Notes under the pieces: model-generated
Seen by the model: only the letters and a program-made list of their open reading frames with translations
The model's database searches: none
What the model was told of the DNA's origin: nothing
Made by a program: the position numbers and the translations under genes
Origin: Rhizoclosmatium globosum
Taxonomy: Eukaryota; Chytridiomycota; Chytridiomycetes; Chytridiales; Chytriomycetaceae
Assembly (NCBI GenBank): GCA_002104985.1
Contig: MCGO01000198.1
Location: 1 to 64,000 of the forward strand
Length of the DNA stretch: 64,000 bases
Reading direction: 5' to 3'
Part shown: one piece after another, positions 9,432 through 20,811 of the stretch
Numbering within the stretch: position 1 is the first letter of the stretch
Layout: every line of letters starts with the position of its first letter

Positions 9432-11105
9432 TTATAATATTTGAGCGACTCTTTTCTCACTGTCATCATCCACTATGACTTCAACTCTTCTCCCAATCAG
9501 TCCTCCAATACACCAACCCTTTTCGGCCCTTTTTAGGCTCCAGTATCGAACACACCGGATTGCAGTATCAAGCGGATCTTTCACTTCATTCGCTATACAA
9601 CTAGATATGTGGTTCACTGTAAAATCCGAGATGACAAAACATTCACTAATTTGTTGGGAAGCCTCTGTCACTGTTGATGAAGTTGAAAAGCAAAGCAGGG
9701 CGTTTCTTTTTGTGGGAGTACTGTGAGCTGAAGTGCCGGCGTTTAAAGATTCAGTGTGTTGTCGTTTTGGTGAACGGTTAGCAGCTGACAGGTCAGATGA
9801 GATAGATGGTGCAAACTTCGCAAGAGATCCAGAACATGAATCAGGAGGACTAATTGGATTTAAATGAGAAATCGGTACTGTTGAAATAGCACTTGGCGAC
9901 ATTTGGGGACGCACAGAGCCTGCTGACTTTCGTTTGATCAAAGAGGGCGGTAAGACTTGCTTTGTAACCCAAGGAGTATTAATGATTGGGTTTCCAGATC
10001 GGAAGTCGCGAATCCGACGTTCAATAGCATCCACCTTATAATGACCTCTGGCAATTTCCCCGAACACTTTCTTTGCCATAAATCCAGAAGAATGAATATC
10101 GCAACATGACCTGAGTCCATCTCCCACAGCAGCTTCTCGTTCCACATTCGAAGGAACTACCTCCAAAAAGGAATCCATATATAGCCCGACCGCAACAGCA
10201 CAAGACACGTGATAACTCGAGAAACAGTTATCAACGCAGCATTGAATGCACGCCATTTTAGCTTCACTTGAATCCCTTCCTGCATTCCCACAAACAAAAC
10301 ATCGAAGCGAAATCCTCGCCTTGGGTATACCACGTACATCGATACCATCCATAAGCACACGATTCGTAATCAATACTTCTGGGATCCAAATCGCACAGAG
10401 AACATGCACCCATTCCCCATCCGTACTCTTCTTCAACGCCCCACTCTTTCCAGGACACAGAACACACCGCGGCTCCTCAGACCCAAGCGATCCACGATCA
10501 ATACAAACTCGACACAACCATTTAGATTCAGGAACATGCGGGATTCCGTAACAAGTCTGATGAACCGTCAAATTACAAGACGGGTCTCCTTCGCAAAACA
10601 GAATCTGGTTCGAGTCTGTAGAGACTCCGATATTACATACAGCGCAAAGGGTATCTGAATCGTCTCCATGTCTTGGGGGAGTCCATGGAGTTGGGAAGCG
10701 GCAGTTGTTCAAGGTATGTGATGATCTGTTCAAACAGTGTGTATGATATCGAACATGGTAATGCATCGATCCAGGCTTTATCGGTGTCGTCCATATCGTA
10801 CAGGGCGGCGGAAGGGTTGGGCTGGTTTGACTTCTATGCTCAGCATTGTCTACTGGCGAAGGAGGTAGGGCAGTAAAACAGATCTGTGGAAGTGGTTTCG
10901 AATTGAGTAAAATCTCTAGATTAGGCCAGTTGGATGGCGTTCTGCTGGATCTAGTTGATACACACTCGATTGGTATTGGCCGGGCTGCATCTGGATGCCC
11001 TAATCTTATTGTAGCCGATGGAGATCCTTCGTTTTCAGCAGATATGAACGGCTTCTTTCTTGGTCGGCCCGCAGATCGCTTTGGAGTTGAAGAGGGGGAA
11101 CGCAT
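9432..11105 (-). CDS. PHD plus extended PHD (PZP) chromatin protein, BRPF/NTO1-like
   Basis: A single-exon frame of 557 residues. An AT-hook-like GRPRKKP near residue 14 is followed by a canonical PHD finger (from CAVCN at about 153 to WLCRVC) and then a zinc knuckle with extended PHD (PRCVLCP...GEWVHVLCAIW...CFVCG...SYHVSCAVAVGL, about 210-320). This PHD-knuckle-ePHD order is the PZP module of BRPF, JADE and yeast Nto1, which read the histone H3 tail in HAT complexes. No bromodomain or PWWP is seen. The C-terminal 200 residues are Ser/Pro-rich with a final conserved-looking block (YWSLKRAEKGWCIGG). It is probably a subunit of a NuA3/MOZ-like acetyltransferase complex, but the exact orthology is uncertain. 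Confidence 0.85.
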   Translation of the reverse strand: MRSPSSTPKRSAGRPRKKPFISAENEGSPSATIRLGHPDAARPIPIECVSTRSSRTPSNWPNLEILLNSKPLPQICFTALPPSPVDNAEHRSQTSPTLPPPCTIWTTPIKPGSMHYHVRYHTHCLNRSSHTLNNCRFPTPWTPPRHGDDSDTLCAVCNIGVSTDSNQILFCEGDPSCNLTVHQTCYGIPHVPESKWLCRVCIDRGSLGSEEPRCVLCPGKSGALKKSTDGEWVHVLCAIWIPEVLITNRVLMDGIDVRGIPKARISLRCFVCGNAGRDSSEAKMACIQCCVDNCFSSYHVSCAVAVGLYMDSFLEVVPSNVEREAAVGDGLRSCCDIHSSGFMAKKVFGEIARGHYKVDAIERRIRDFRSGNPIINTPWVTKQVLPPSLIKRKSAGSVRPQMSPSAISTVPISHLNPISPPDSCSGSLAKFAPSISSDLSAANRSPKRQHTESLNAGTSAHSTPTKRNALLCFSTSSTVTEASQQISECFVISDFTVNHISSCIANEVKDPLDTAIRCVRYWSLKRAEKGWCIGGLIGRRVEVIVDDDSEKRVAQIL

Positions 11106-11352
11106 CCCTCTTATTATCCGAGAGATATATAAGAAATGAGAACATTGAATCTATCTATTATATGGGAATGCTACTGTTTCTAAGACTTATTTCAAATCAT
11201 AAAATCTGGCAGACGTATACTTGAAAGTTGAAGAAACTTAGTAATTTTCTGATCGCAAGGCTTTCAACCTACACAATCGACGGCAATAAAAACTATATTA
11301 AGCTCTTGAACGCTACCACAGTTTGATTTTTAATTTGTCCGATTTCTTTTGA

Positions 11353-12904
11353 CAAAGAATAGAGGAATTGAAAAGAAAAAAAGAAAGAAAGGACACCAGG
11401 ATTCCCTCGTTCATCGACCCCCTTCACGTACGGCAGATCCCGCCCCAGCCAGGCGACCGGAAGCGAAGGCGCTTTGCCTGTGTTCACTGCAACCATCGAT
11501 TAAACAAGGACAAGCGTTGGTGGGGCGAGCATCTCAGGTGAAACTGGTGATTTCCCTCTGATCCAAACTAAACAACTGAACAGACGCTGCGCTTTCAAAC
11601 CAGCAAACTTGGAACTTCCAAGCTGGGCCCTCGCTGTTGTTCCGTCGTCCAGCCAGGACGAGCCTCTTGTTCTCGACACTTCCAACGTCAAAGAACATCT
11701 TCTCATCGAGGGAAAGCACAAGCTGCGAACAGTGTCATGTAGTTACTGCAGAAGAACCATATCGTCAAACCACAAAGCTGTCTGGCTTGCACACGTCAAA
11801 CGGTGCCTTGCCTTCCAGAACACCTCAGCCCCTCGTCCCAGAGGAGCCCCCTTCACCCCTTCTCCATCAACTTCCCCTATTGATCAGTTCCGATCTGTTT
11901 CAAATTCGGCTCTTGCACCCCCTCTGGAACTCAATGCCCTATCTCGCTGTCAAAGATGCACGTCACGGAAGGAGACCTGCATAAAGCTGCTCTCATCAAC
12001 ATCGTGCCAACTTTGCTCTTCGTCAAATCATCCTTGCTTCTTCCCAAATCCGTCTTCAGCCCAGCCCATCTTTTCAAAACCTGGGCCCCACTTTTCCGGA
12101 CTTCATCTCGTTCGTCTTGCACAACACCAATCAACGTCACAATACAAGCCACGTGGAGGACATATGATGGAGATAGTAGGCAATGAGTTTGCAGGACTCC
12201 CCAGCCTTGTTCACGCGAGCACGTATCAATCCCTTGATCAAGTTGAGACAAAAACCGATACGTCAATACCCGCCCCCCTCCTTCAACCGAAGACTCAGAA
12301 ATCGTTTAACCACAAAGAATATAATATTTCCAGTCTCATACCCTACATTGAACTCCCATACCTCTACAACCCAATCGTAAAATGCACAAAAACAGAAAGG
12401 GTGCCGCGAGAACAAGGACGACCTCGAAGCGACTACAGACAGACTCATGAAAGTACTGCAAAACGGAAAATCGTTGATTCTACTGATGACGAAGTCGATA
12501 TCCCTGACTCTTACTCCTCCTCATCAAAACCCCCACGCCTTCGCACCCACCTCAAGGAATACACTCTCGAAAAGACTCCAATAGCTTCAACCTCGAAATC
12601 AGATTTCCCATCCCTTCGTCTCATCGATGACCGTCGTCCAGAAACTATACACTGGAAACAAACTGTTCGACGCCGGATCATTGCACGGATGCATCCAAGT
12701 GAAAAGAGTGACGATGAAGATGAACGGAAGACTCGATTGAGTATGGGTGCGAAAACGTTTGAGAAAGTGTGTGGACGTCGACGAAAGAGTAGGCCACCTA
12801 TTGAAGTTGAAACGAAGACCAAGTTGATAACGAAGATCAAGTTAATGACGGATTTTCATCGGATTACTCAGATGCGGAGTAATTGCGTGGAAACGAGGCT
12901 ATGA
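11353..12904 (+). CDS. Putative DNA-binding protein with two BED-like fingers and a Zn2Cys6 cluster (5' end unresolved)
   Basis: An exon ending at 11537 (CTCAG|GTGAAA) is joined over a 46-nt intron (11538-11583, ACTGAACAG acceptor) to 11584-12904. Across the junction it reads FACVHCNHRLNKDKRWWGEH then LRRC, a CxxC...W..H..xC pattern like a BED zinc finger. A second such finger follows (CSYCRRTISSNHKAVWLAHV then KRC). Next comes a Cys array with spacing 2-6-8-2-6 (CQRC, KETC, CQLC, HPC), matching Zn2Cys6. The long tail is basic and Ser-rich with acidic patches. No ATG is found in frame after the upstream stop near 11350, so a further 5' exon probably exists in 11106-11350. Function is inferred from the zinc motifs only. 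Confidence 0.6.
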
Positions 12905-13309
12905 CTTCGATGATGATGATGGGATGCGAATGCCTTTCCTCCAAACGGACGCATTGCACACTAAAATACTTAATTGAGGGCGGGACAGGGCCCATTGGTG
13001 GAAATGTAGGATAGTAATATGATGATAGATTCTTTGGGTAAATTAAATAAATCACCTTGGCAGATTTTCTTGGTTCTGATGTGGTAACATACAGACTCAT
13101 GAGAACAAAAACACAACCATCACAATCAGGGACAACTTGGATGCAAGCAAATAATGTAAATGAACTGATCTCTGAATGATAAATAAACGAAGGCTCAAGA
13201 GGAAACATCCAAACGCTGCAGTCTTGGTTCCTACAAACAACAAAGAACACAAAAAGAGACAATATGTCGCACACGATTTATTGTTTATAATAATCCCTCT
13301 CTCTTACAC
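12905..13309. other. 3' flanks of convergent genes
   Basis: Region between the stop of the BED/Zn2Cys6 gene and the stop of ERB1. It is AT-rich with several AATAAA-like stretches near 13042 and 13180, as expected for two 3' untranslated regions. No gene is seen. Confidence 0.5.
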
Positions 13310-15846
13310 TCATGAGAACAACTTCAACGTAAACTTGCCATCCCCACTGGAACCACAACTAACAACCCACGGCTGCACAGGATGAAACTCAACATGCAAC
13401 ACCCCCAAACTCTCCACAACTTCATGCGCCTTGAAACTCTTCAACGGCACAATCAACGGGTTCTGGTCCAAACTGTCATACACCATTCCATGGAAGATGT
13501 TAACAGTCCGTCGTCAGAACACGACGCGAAGAGAGGTAAGGTTTTATGGTAGGTTGCGTTTCGGATCGCTGATTTGTGGTACGGAGGGTTTTGTAGGGTT
13601 TGGCGGAGAGGTCGAGGTCGAACCAGCAGAGTCGTTTGTCGTAGGATCCCATGATGACGTTGTCTCCTTGGGGGTGTACGTCCATGCTGGAGATCCATTT
13701 TACACCTGGTTGGAGTTTGTGGACGAGGTCTTGTTGGATTAGGTTGTATACTCGGATGTATCGTTGAGTCTAATGAAGTTCTGATGAGCATTTTCTCGAT
13801 GAGAAGATATTGTAAACAACTTACAGCAACAAACAGCCAAGGCTTCTTTGGGTGGAATTGTACTTTCTGTACAAGACCGTATGATTTCTTGAAAGGGTGT
13901 TGGGTTTGCTTCTTTGAGATTTGGTGAATGCTGACAGCTGAACCTCCACCTGAACACGCTGTTAGAAATCTTCTTTCGTGAAGTCCCCGAAACTTACCCT
14001 CTGGGCATACAGTACTGAAGTAGTCTCCCTTTCTGTGCCATACAACGTTGGTTACACTTTTGTTGAAGTGAAGGACGACTCTGTATCCCCTTGCGAAGTC
14101 TGCAGGTCCAGGTTTGTTCCATTCCATCTTAGTTGGCGATTCTAAGGATTTAAATAAGTATTTAAGTTGGCGTTAAGTTCAAGCCACAAACCTTTGTTCC
14201 AGATGTTTGCAAACGCTTCATCTGTGCAACAGTGACATCCTTGGTTCCAATCGATGGATTAATCAAAATCACGTCATTTCCCTACATAACAATACATGTC
14301 TCAGATGTACGTTCGTGCAAACACTCAAAAAAGCGAAACTCACATTGCCAAAGCCAAAATCGAGAAAGCCGGGTTCGGGTTCCATCTAACATCCATAACC
14401 GGCTCATCAAACTTCCAACTCTTAACAACACGACCCGTCAACAACTCCCAACACCTAACCGTACAGTCATCCGACCCAGAAGCCAACCACTTGCCCGTAG
14501 GATCAATACTGAAACACCGAATACGCGCCGTGTGGCCTTCATAGACGATGCTGAGGGATGTTGGGTAAGGTTCGAGTTCCTTGCGGGAGGGGAGTTGAGG
14601 TATCAGGCTTTCAGGGTCGATGTTGATTCTCTTTTTGATCATACGGGGACAGAGGTACAAGTCGAGGCAGCGGTCGAAACGTTCGTTGATGAAACGCTCG
14701 TAGGCTCCTACGCTGCGCATGTTGGGGTGCCTTTGGTGGAAATTGTTGGTTAGTTGATGATTGTGAAAGGGGAATTCATTACTTTTTGGGGATGTAGTTG
14801 TGTGGACGCAATTCAGGGTCCAAGGCATTCCATTCGGCGATTTCTTCATCAGTTGGAATGTATTCGACAGGAGGGTTGTAAGATTCTCTGTGGTCTAGTG
14901 CAGGGAGAAGTAAGTACGAGAAATTAGACTCGAAAAATGCTTTAATTTACCTGGCAAAGCCATTCGTGGAGCAGGAATGTGCATTGGGTGATCCTGTGCA
15001 TTTGGATCAGAGTTGGCCCAAATGTCATAGAACTTTGGCAAGGCCTGCTCCTTTTCTAATTGTTTCTGCTCCTTGGTCTTGACCCATCCCTTTCGAATAG
15101 CCCGAACGATTTTCATAATCTTGGATAGGAAAGAACGGTTTAGAAACGCGAGGAAACAATTAATTGAAACAAGTCTCACCTGTCCTTGCTCAGATTTCGA
15201 AGGAATGAATCGACCCTTTGGCTCAGGAGCAGCAGAGAGTGGCATAACTTCAGTCTTTGAGGTGAACCATTCGACTGTTGGTTCATATGGATCATAATCC
15301 TTGTCCGGGATCATCTTCTTCTGAATCCGCTGAATCATTTCCAGATCGTTATCACTGAGAACAATATTTTCGCCTTCGAGCTTGTTCAAAACGCTTCGCC
15401 TGCATTTCAAGTGAACGAGATCAGCTTTCCTTGATCTGCACAACACAACCCAAACAATCAAGCAAGCATTACCAAGAATCCGGATCATCCATTGACGACA
15501 AGAACTCATCCAGGGCATCCTTGGTCATTCCTTTCGGCTTGGAATCTTCTTTCCGTTTATATCGTAACCAATGTGGTCGAGATCATCGTACCACTCGAGG
15601 GCACGTTTCCGATTGTGTTGTGAGTTTCCTCGTCTGAGTCATCGCTTGCGTAATCAGGAATGATTTCGGGCAGTTCTCCGTCGTCGTCGTCGAACTCTTT
15701 CCAGTTGCTCTGAGCGAAGCCATCAGTCAGCGATTCGGTTTCTGAGTCAGCCGCATCGTTGTGTCGAGAGCGAGTGCGACTTCGTTTGCCTCTTCTTTCT
15801 CGGTGGTTGTTGTTGTTGTTGTTGGTGGTGGGGCAGGTCGCTTCAT
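13310..15846 (-). CDS. ERB1: Ribosome biogenesis protein ERB1 (BOP1 homologue)
   Basis: ERB1 is the central subunit of the PeBoW (Nop7-Erb1-Ytm1) complex for 27S pre-rRNA processing and 60S assembly in the nucleolus. The start ATG at 15846 (MKRPAPPP) is followed by an acidic region and the BOP1 N-terminal block ([57 protein letters not shown]). A seven-bladed WD40 propeller follows ([65 protein letters not shown]). It ends ...FTLKLFS. At least five introns separate the exons. Single-base gaps occur near the N-terminus (around 15800), in the VPLEWY block (about 15597) and about 15550; all other sites are conserved, so assembly error is likely. It lies 68 bp from the divergent TRM6. Confidence 0.9.
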
Positions 15847-15914
15847 CTTCGGTTTTGACTTGACTCTGAGGAAAAAAACAAAAAACAAAAGAGAAGAAAC
15901 TAAAGTGAGAACAC
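15847..15914. promoter_or_regulatory. Bidirectional promoter between ERB1 and TRM6
   Basis: Only 68 bp separate the two divergent start codons. It holds an A/T-rich tract (15869-15890, poly-A on the plus strand). Shared control of a 60S assembly factor and a tRNA/initiation methyltransferase subunit is plausible. Confidence 0.5.
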
Positions 15915-17517
15915 ATGTCGTCTCTGTTGATTGAAGAGGGTCACAAGGTCCTGATTCGGATGCCTAGTTCAAACTCAAAGATTGGTTCGTTGCTTGTTCT
16001 AAGGCGATTGACTGGCTTACCCTTCTACTTCTTCCTTAACTAATAACCAGTCCACATCCGCTCTGCCACTCAGAAGATCAATCTCGGAAAGTTTGGTACC
16101 TTCAACGCTTCCTCGCTTATCGGGAAGCCCTTCAACGCGGCCTATGATATCCAGGCAGACGGAAACGTCGCTTTTGTTGACCCAAAGAGCCTTCTCGAAG
16201 AACTCGGTGAAGGTGTGGCCCTTCAGTTATCTCTCTCGCTCGTTTAAACATATCGATACATATCCAGAAATCGATGAAGACGAATCCTCAGAACGCAACA
16301 ACAGCAATTTGAAGGACAGGGAAGAAAACCAAAAAGTACAGTTGAGGAAATTGCTCGTTTGAAGAAGGATATGCAGGAAGGAAAGATCGCTGCTACTGTA
16401 CGTACTTTATATGGAAGTTAGGAGGCCTAGTTCATAACTGATTCGGAATGGACTTACAGGAAATCATCAAGACTTGGTCAACAACAACAGCTCCCATGAC
16501 AACAAAACCAAGTTTGCTCAACTTAAATTTATTAAACGCAAGGCCCGAAAGTATGTGTCCGTTGTCATGGAATGATGGAAAGTTGTGGGAGCTAAATATT
16601 CCCTTCAGATACTCCAAGAGGTTTGAGGCGATGGAACCAACTGCAAGAAACCTCTGTGAATACTACTTCAACACAAAGCCTCAGAAAACGCGTGGAATTC
16701 GTGTCGACTCGCTCGCTCAAATCATGTGTTTTGCAAATGTTATGGCTTCATCCAACATTCTGGTGTGCGACAGCACTGGAGGACTCGTACTTTCTGCGTT
16801 ATTAGAGCGTATGACACACGGAGACAGAGATCTTGGTGGACGGCTGTTTGCCATGCTGGACGGTGACATGCCAAACTTTGACATTGTGAAAGAAATGAAC
16901 ACTGCAGAAGGTGTCGTGGAACGAACCATTGATTATTTGTCATGGAGTCGTATTGAACCCGTGGAAGGCGAAGGTACTGACATTTCCTTGTACACAATTC
17001 ACACTCACCTTTTCCCCTCAACCCTCTCAGAACAACCAATCGCCGCCCCAGAAACCACTGACGAAAAAGCCCTCGAACGCCACACAAAAAAAGTCGCCGC
17101 CATCGCACGAACCCGTGCCGCCCGCGCGAAACTCGCCCCAACCGCCTTCGACGGCCTCATCATCGTCTCCCAATTCGAAGTAACAGACATCCTCGCCAAA
17201 CTAATCCCCTTCGTGGGATACTCCCGCCCGTAGTCGTCCACTCTCAATACAAGGAAGCACTTGTCCCCGCGTACCTCATGATGCGTGCGAGTCCTGATTA
17301 CGTGAACGCGCAGATCACGGATACTATGACGCGGGAGTATCAGGTTCCTGTGAGTGGGTTGGGGACACATCCGTTTATGACGACGTCGGGGACTGGTGGA
17401 TATATTCTGAGTGCGACGAGAGTGTATGCTGGGGATGGGCCTTTGTTGACTGCGTCGGCAAAGAAGAAGATGGGGATGGGACAGGCGGCGCAAACTAGTA
17501 AAAAGAGAAAGTTGTAG
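15915..17517 (+). CDS. TRM6: tRNA (adenine-58-N1) methyltransferase non-catalytic subunit TRM6
   Basis: TRM6 (Gcd10) pairs with Trm61 to make m1A58 in tRNAs, including initiator tRNA. Exon 1 (15915-15984) encodes MSSLLIEEGHKVLIRMPSSN; a 66-nt intron ends at 16050. The next exon gives KINLGKFGTFNA and LIGKPFNAAYDI, the family's N-terminal beta domain. Later exons give EEIARLKKDM, KFIKRKARKY, ARNLCEYYF, RVDSLAQIMCFANVMASS and GGLVLSALLERM. The C-terminus reads QYKEALVPAYLMM, then SGTGGYILSA, and ends in a basic KKRKL. One-base gaps are needed near 16300, 16471 and 17230 to keep the family frame. An insertion in the C-terminal half (16985-17130) is rich in Ala and Arg. Confidence 0.9.
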
Positions 17518-17614
17518 TCTGTGAGTTTGTGTATTACGTTGATGTGGAGGGGTGGGGCCTTTTTCCTGAATATCTAGGCTGTAAGACAGACAATACAATT
17601 CTTTTATCACAGAT

Positions 17615-18628
17615 ATGCCTTTAATGAAGTTTGGTGGAACCGAATCTCAATCAAAAATGGCACAGCCACACGAGGCAGTGCACATCCTCTCTCTCCCCCG
17701 CGAGATCCTCGATGGATTTGTTGGCTACTTGGACTCCAAATCAATGGTCCGCTTCTGTAGAGCAATTCCGCAGTTGAATGAGTACGCTGATACTGTCTTT
17801 GACGTGGTCAAGGCACTCAATAACCGACTCTCCCTCTTTTGGCCCAACTTGAACATTTACCGAGAATCAAAGGACTTGATCTTTATTCCAGAGAACGAGA
17901 TCCTTCTTACCAGGCTCGGGGCATTGGTCTCTCGATTCAATGGCATCACAAACTTCATTGGGACCTTTGGCAAAGAAAGGATTCCTCAAGTTTGCGCAAT
18001 GGCATCAAAAACAATCAATTTGTATATGAACTTCTTGATTGATAAGGATCAGATCTGTTTATGGGCGGAACAAGTCCTTCTTCAACGGAAGCAAGTTCGT
18101 CACCTCACAATGGCTTGCGTTGACCGTTCCGATATTGGAATCTCAAGAATCACACAAGCTGTTATTGATTGCAATCCAGAGCAGCTTTTCTGTGAGTCAA
18201 GTGATATTGAGCTTCAAGACTTGATTCGGTGTTCGAGGCTTCAGTGTTTAAAACTGATCATTACCGAATTCAATCCAGAGAAACTGGCATTATCTTTAAT
18301 CATTCTTGAGCTTCTTCATCTAAAAGAGCTCGACCTAAAATGTGGGGACACTGAAAAGAGACAGTTTTTGGATGTGGCGCGAATTTTGGCTGGAACTGGA
18401 ATCCGCAAAGTTCGATTTGAGCTTGAGGAAAGTATTGTAGATTTTGATGATTCTGAATGGGAAACCGAAAAGGGTCCAGTCTATTTGGGAGAGGAGGAAT
18501 CTGAATTGGCAGCTGTTTTGAAGAGTCAAGGGTTTTCTTTCAGAGCGTCTGTTAAATTAAGGAATACGAATGAGCATGACACAGAAGAATGGGATTATGA
18601 ATTGGGCTTCTGGCATCGCAATCAATGA
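17615..18628 (+). CDS. F-box-like protein, paralogue 1
   Basis: 337 residues from ATG 17615; an internal ATG at 17657 lines up with the start of the paralogue at 22614 and may be the true start. The F-box-like segment LPREILDGFVGYLDSKSMVRFCRAIPQL (given here only by its ends: LPREIL...CRAIPQL, about residues 27-55) is followed by irregular leucine-rich repeats (DLIRCSRLQCLKLIIT, LHLKELDLKC). The C-terminus carries GFWHRNQ. F-box proteins act as substrate receptors of SCF ubiquitin ligases. It is very close to 22614-23603 along its full length, so this pair arose by recent duplication. Confidence 0.75.
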   Translation: MPLMKFGGTESQSKMAQPHEAVHILSLPREILDGFVGYLDSKSMVRFCRAIPQLNEYADTVFDVVKALNNRLSLFWPNLNIYRESKDLIFIPENEILLTRLGALVSRFNGITNFIGTFGKERIPQVCAMASKTINLYMNFLIDKDQICLWAEQVLLQRKQVRHLTMACVDRSDIGISRITQAVIDCNPEQLFCESSDIELQDLIRCSRLQCLKLIITEFNPEKLALSLIILELLHLKELDLKCGDTEKRQFLDVARILAGTGIRKVRFELEESIVDFDDSEWETEKGPVYLGEEESELAAVLKSQGFSFRASVKLRNTNEHDTEEWDYELGFWHRNQ

Positions 18629-18657
18629 TTTGGCCAATAAATGTACTTTGTTTTTCA

Positions 18658-19607
18658 ATGCAAATGTCTCTAGGCTCACCAATCTTGACTCTTCCCGCGA
18701 GTTACTTGATGAGCTCGTGAGTTACCTGGATTCAAAGTCAATGCTTCGTTTCTCCCGAGCAATCCCGCAGCTGAATGATTATGCCAACATCGTATCTGAT
18801 GTTGCCCAAACGCTCAACGAAAGACTCTCCTTCATCTGGCCCAACCTGTTCATCTTCATAACAAATAGAGAAGCTTTGAATGAAAGTCATCGGGTGCGCA
18901 TTACCAGGCTCAGTGCCCTCATTACTCGATTTAACGGTCACACCGTTTTGAGAGACCTTGAGCCCGCGAAAATAGCCCAAGTCTGTACTATGGCCTCGCA
19001 GAGCATTGACCTTACAATCCACGTCCCAGATGTTGCGGCACTGTGGGCAGAGCAGTTGCGTATCCAACGCAAACTCGTACATCGTCTCGATCTACAAAGT
19101 TTTCCACCCAGAATCATCACAGCCGTTCCGGATTTGAATCCCGAGGAGCTGCGGTGCTCATCAAAAGATGTTCTTCTTGGGGATTTGAAAGCGTGCACGC
19201 GACTCCGTCGTTTGGAATTGGAGTTGTTGAAGGGTTCTTCAAATGGAATGGCATTATCAGCAATACTTGTTCAATTACCAAACTTGAGGGTGCTTGAATT
19301 GACATCGGCGGATAAGAAGTCATTCATTGGCGTGACGCAGGCATTACCCGCAACAAATATCCATCGAGTCCGTTATGAATATAACCCGGCAATAGAGAAT
19401 GAAGATATGTGGGGAGCGGAAGAGGAGGATTCTTATTATATCGGGGACGAAGAGAACGAGTTTGTTGATTTGTTCTCGAAGGCGAGTTTCGTGTTTAAGG
19501 CTGTTGTCATGAAAAGAAATACGAGTGAGTTTGTCAAGAAAGAGTGGATTGAGGAGGAAGGGTTTTGGCATCGCATGGCTGTTGGAAATGGGGAATCTAG
19601 GCGATAA
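18658..19607 (+). CDS. F-box-like protein, paralogue 2 (one-base break after the start)
   Basis: An ATG at 18658 gives MQMSLGSPILTLP. One base then seems to be missing in the CCC run near 18700, after which the frame continues RELLDELVSYLDSKSM, the F-box-like motif, and LRR-like segments to a C-terminus EEGFWHRMAVGNG. The C-terminal box aligns with GFWHRNQ of paralogue 1. Starting downstream of the break would lose the first helix of the F-box, so the break is probably an assembly error. It lies only 30 bp after paralogue 1 in tandem. Confidence 0.65.
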
Positions 19608-19652
19608 ATACAATAGCAAAAAATAAACAAAACATATTGCTGTATTGATATC

Positions 19653-20549
19653 TTAAGCGTTTGTGGTAACTTGGGGACGATACCACCATCCCACTTCACC
19701 GCCAATTTTCGTTGTTGAAAAATAAAAGAATCCAGCCTCAGTCAAAACATTCTCATAGAAATTAATATGAGGACTATAGAGCCATTGGATGTTTGTCTGC
19801 GCCAGAACACGAATAATGTTCAAAACGTGAGACTCTTTCGCATTGTGTCTGAGAGAGAGAATTTTGAGGGACTTTGTTTGAACTATAATATTGGGAATAT
19901 TGATTTTCGATGGAATATCGTAGTAAGCGAGAATCAAGTGATAAAGATTCGTACAAAAAGGCATTGCATCCAGCAACGAGTCTTGGGCGGCACAATACAA
20001 TCTGCGCGGATTCAGATCAATAAGACTTTGCTTCATTTCAGCTGACATATCAGTAATGGCAGATAGTTTGCGAGAGTGGTTATGGTAATAAATGGTCTGA
20101 AGAATCTTGTTCGAACGGAGTAGAATATTGGCCCACAATCTGAGCTCTCCCGGATATTGATGATCAATGATGAGGGAAACATTTTTCGAGACCATAGAAA
20201 GGCATCGATCTATTTTATGCTCAAGCTCCTCAACGAGAATCCCTGGGAAATTGTAATGCATAGATAACGTTGAAGAAACGATTGTTGATCCACCAAATTG
20301 GTTCATCAAATCCCAGAAGCTGAAAGGAATATCTCGGAGAATAGACGGAGATGCAGAATGCAACAAATCAAGGGTCACATTAGGCCAGATGTTTTTGAGA
20401 GGGAGGTTTGTTGCGACGCTGGTTTTGTAGAGTGCATCTGCATACTCGTTGAGCCTTGGTACAGCTCTGCAGAAGCGAAGTAATGACACTGAGTCAAGGT
20501 AAGGGATCATTTGACTGAGGATCTCAGGCGGCAGCGTCTGGAGGTGCAT
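19653..20549 (-). CDS. F-box-like protein, paralogue 3
   Basis: 298 residues, ATG 20549 chosen over an upstream GTG (20573) because the F-box-like motif follows at once (LPPEILSQMIPYLDSVS, LRFCRAVPRLNEYADAL). LRR-like segments follow (LRLWANILLRSNK, LIDLNPRRLYCAAQDSLLDA) and the end is GWWYRPQVTTNA, related to the GFWHR box of the other paralogues. The gene is convergent with paralogue 2, 46 bp apart. A decayed sister copy lies at 24125-24900. Confidence 0.7.
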   Translation of the reverse strand: MHLQTLPPEILSQMIPYLDSVSLLRFCRAVPRLNEYADALYKTSVATNLPLKNIWPNVTLDLLHSASPSILRDIPFSFWDLMNQFGGSTIVSSTLSMHYNFPGILVEELEHKIDRCLSMVSKNVSLIIDHQYPGELRLWANILLRSNKILQTIYYHNHSRKLSAITDMSAEMKQSLIDLNPRRLYCAAQDSLLDAMPFCTNLYHLILAYYDIPSKINIPNIIVQTKSLKILSLRHNAKESHVLNIIRVLAQTNIQWLYSPHINFYENVLTEAGFFYFSTTKIGGEVGWWYRPQVTTNA

Positions 20550-20811
20550 GAGTCCGAGGAAAAAAGCAAACACTTAATAAAATAAACGAATTACCTTACG
20601 AATGAGTTATTAAAGAGTAAACTGGTCTCATATTACTTTAGATTTAAATTATAGTTATTTAGAGACGAGTCTTAAAAGTTCAACAATGCCGCGCAACTTT
20701 GCCCAACAGTTGGTATGGATTCTGTAATAATTGTTAACAGGCTTTCAAGCATATTTCAATCCTTTGGTTCAGGTATTCTCTTTTAAACTATCATTGTTTT
20801 TCTTTCCAAAA

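Noticed and set aside
12864..13274. 136-residue minus-strand frame between the BED/Zn2Cys6 gene and ERB1
   Set aside because: Composition is random-looking, it overlaps both 3' flanks, and nothing in it resembles a domain.
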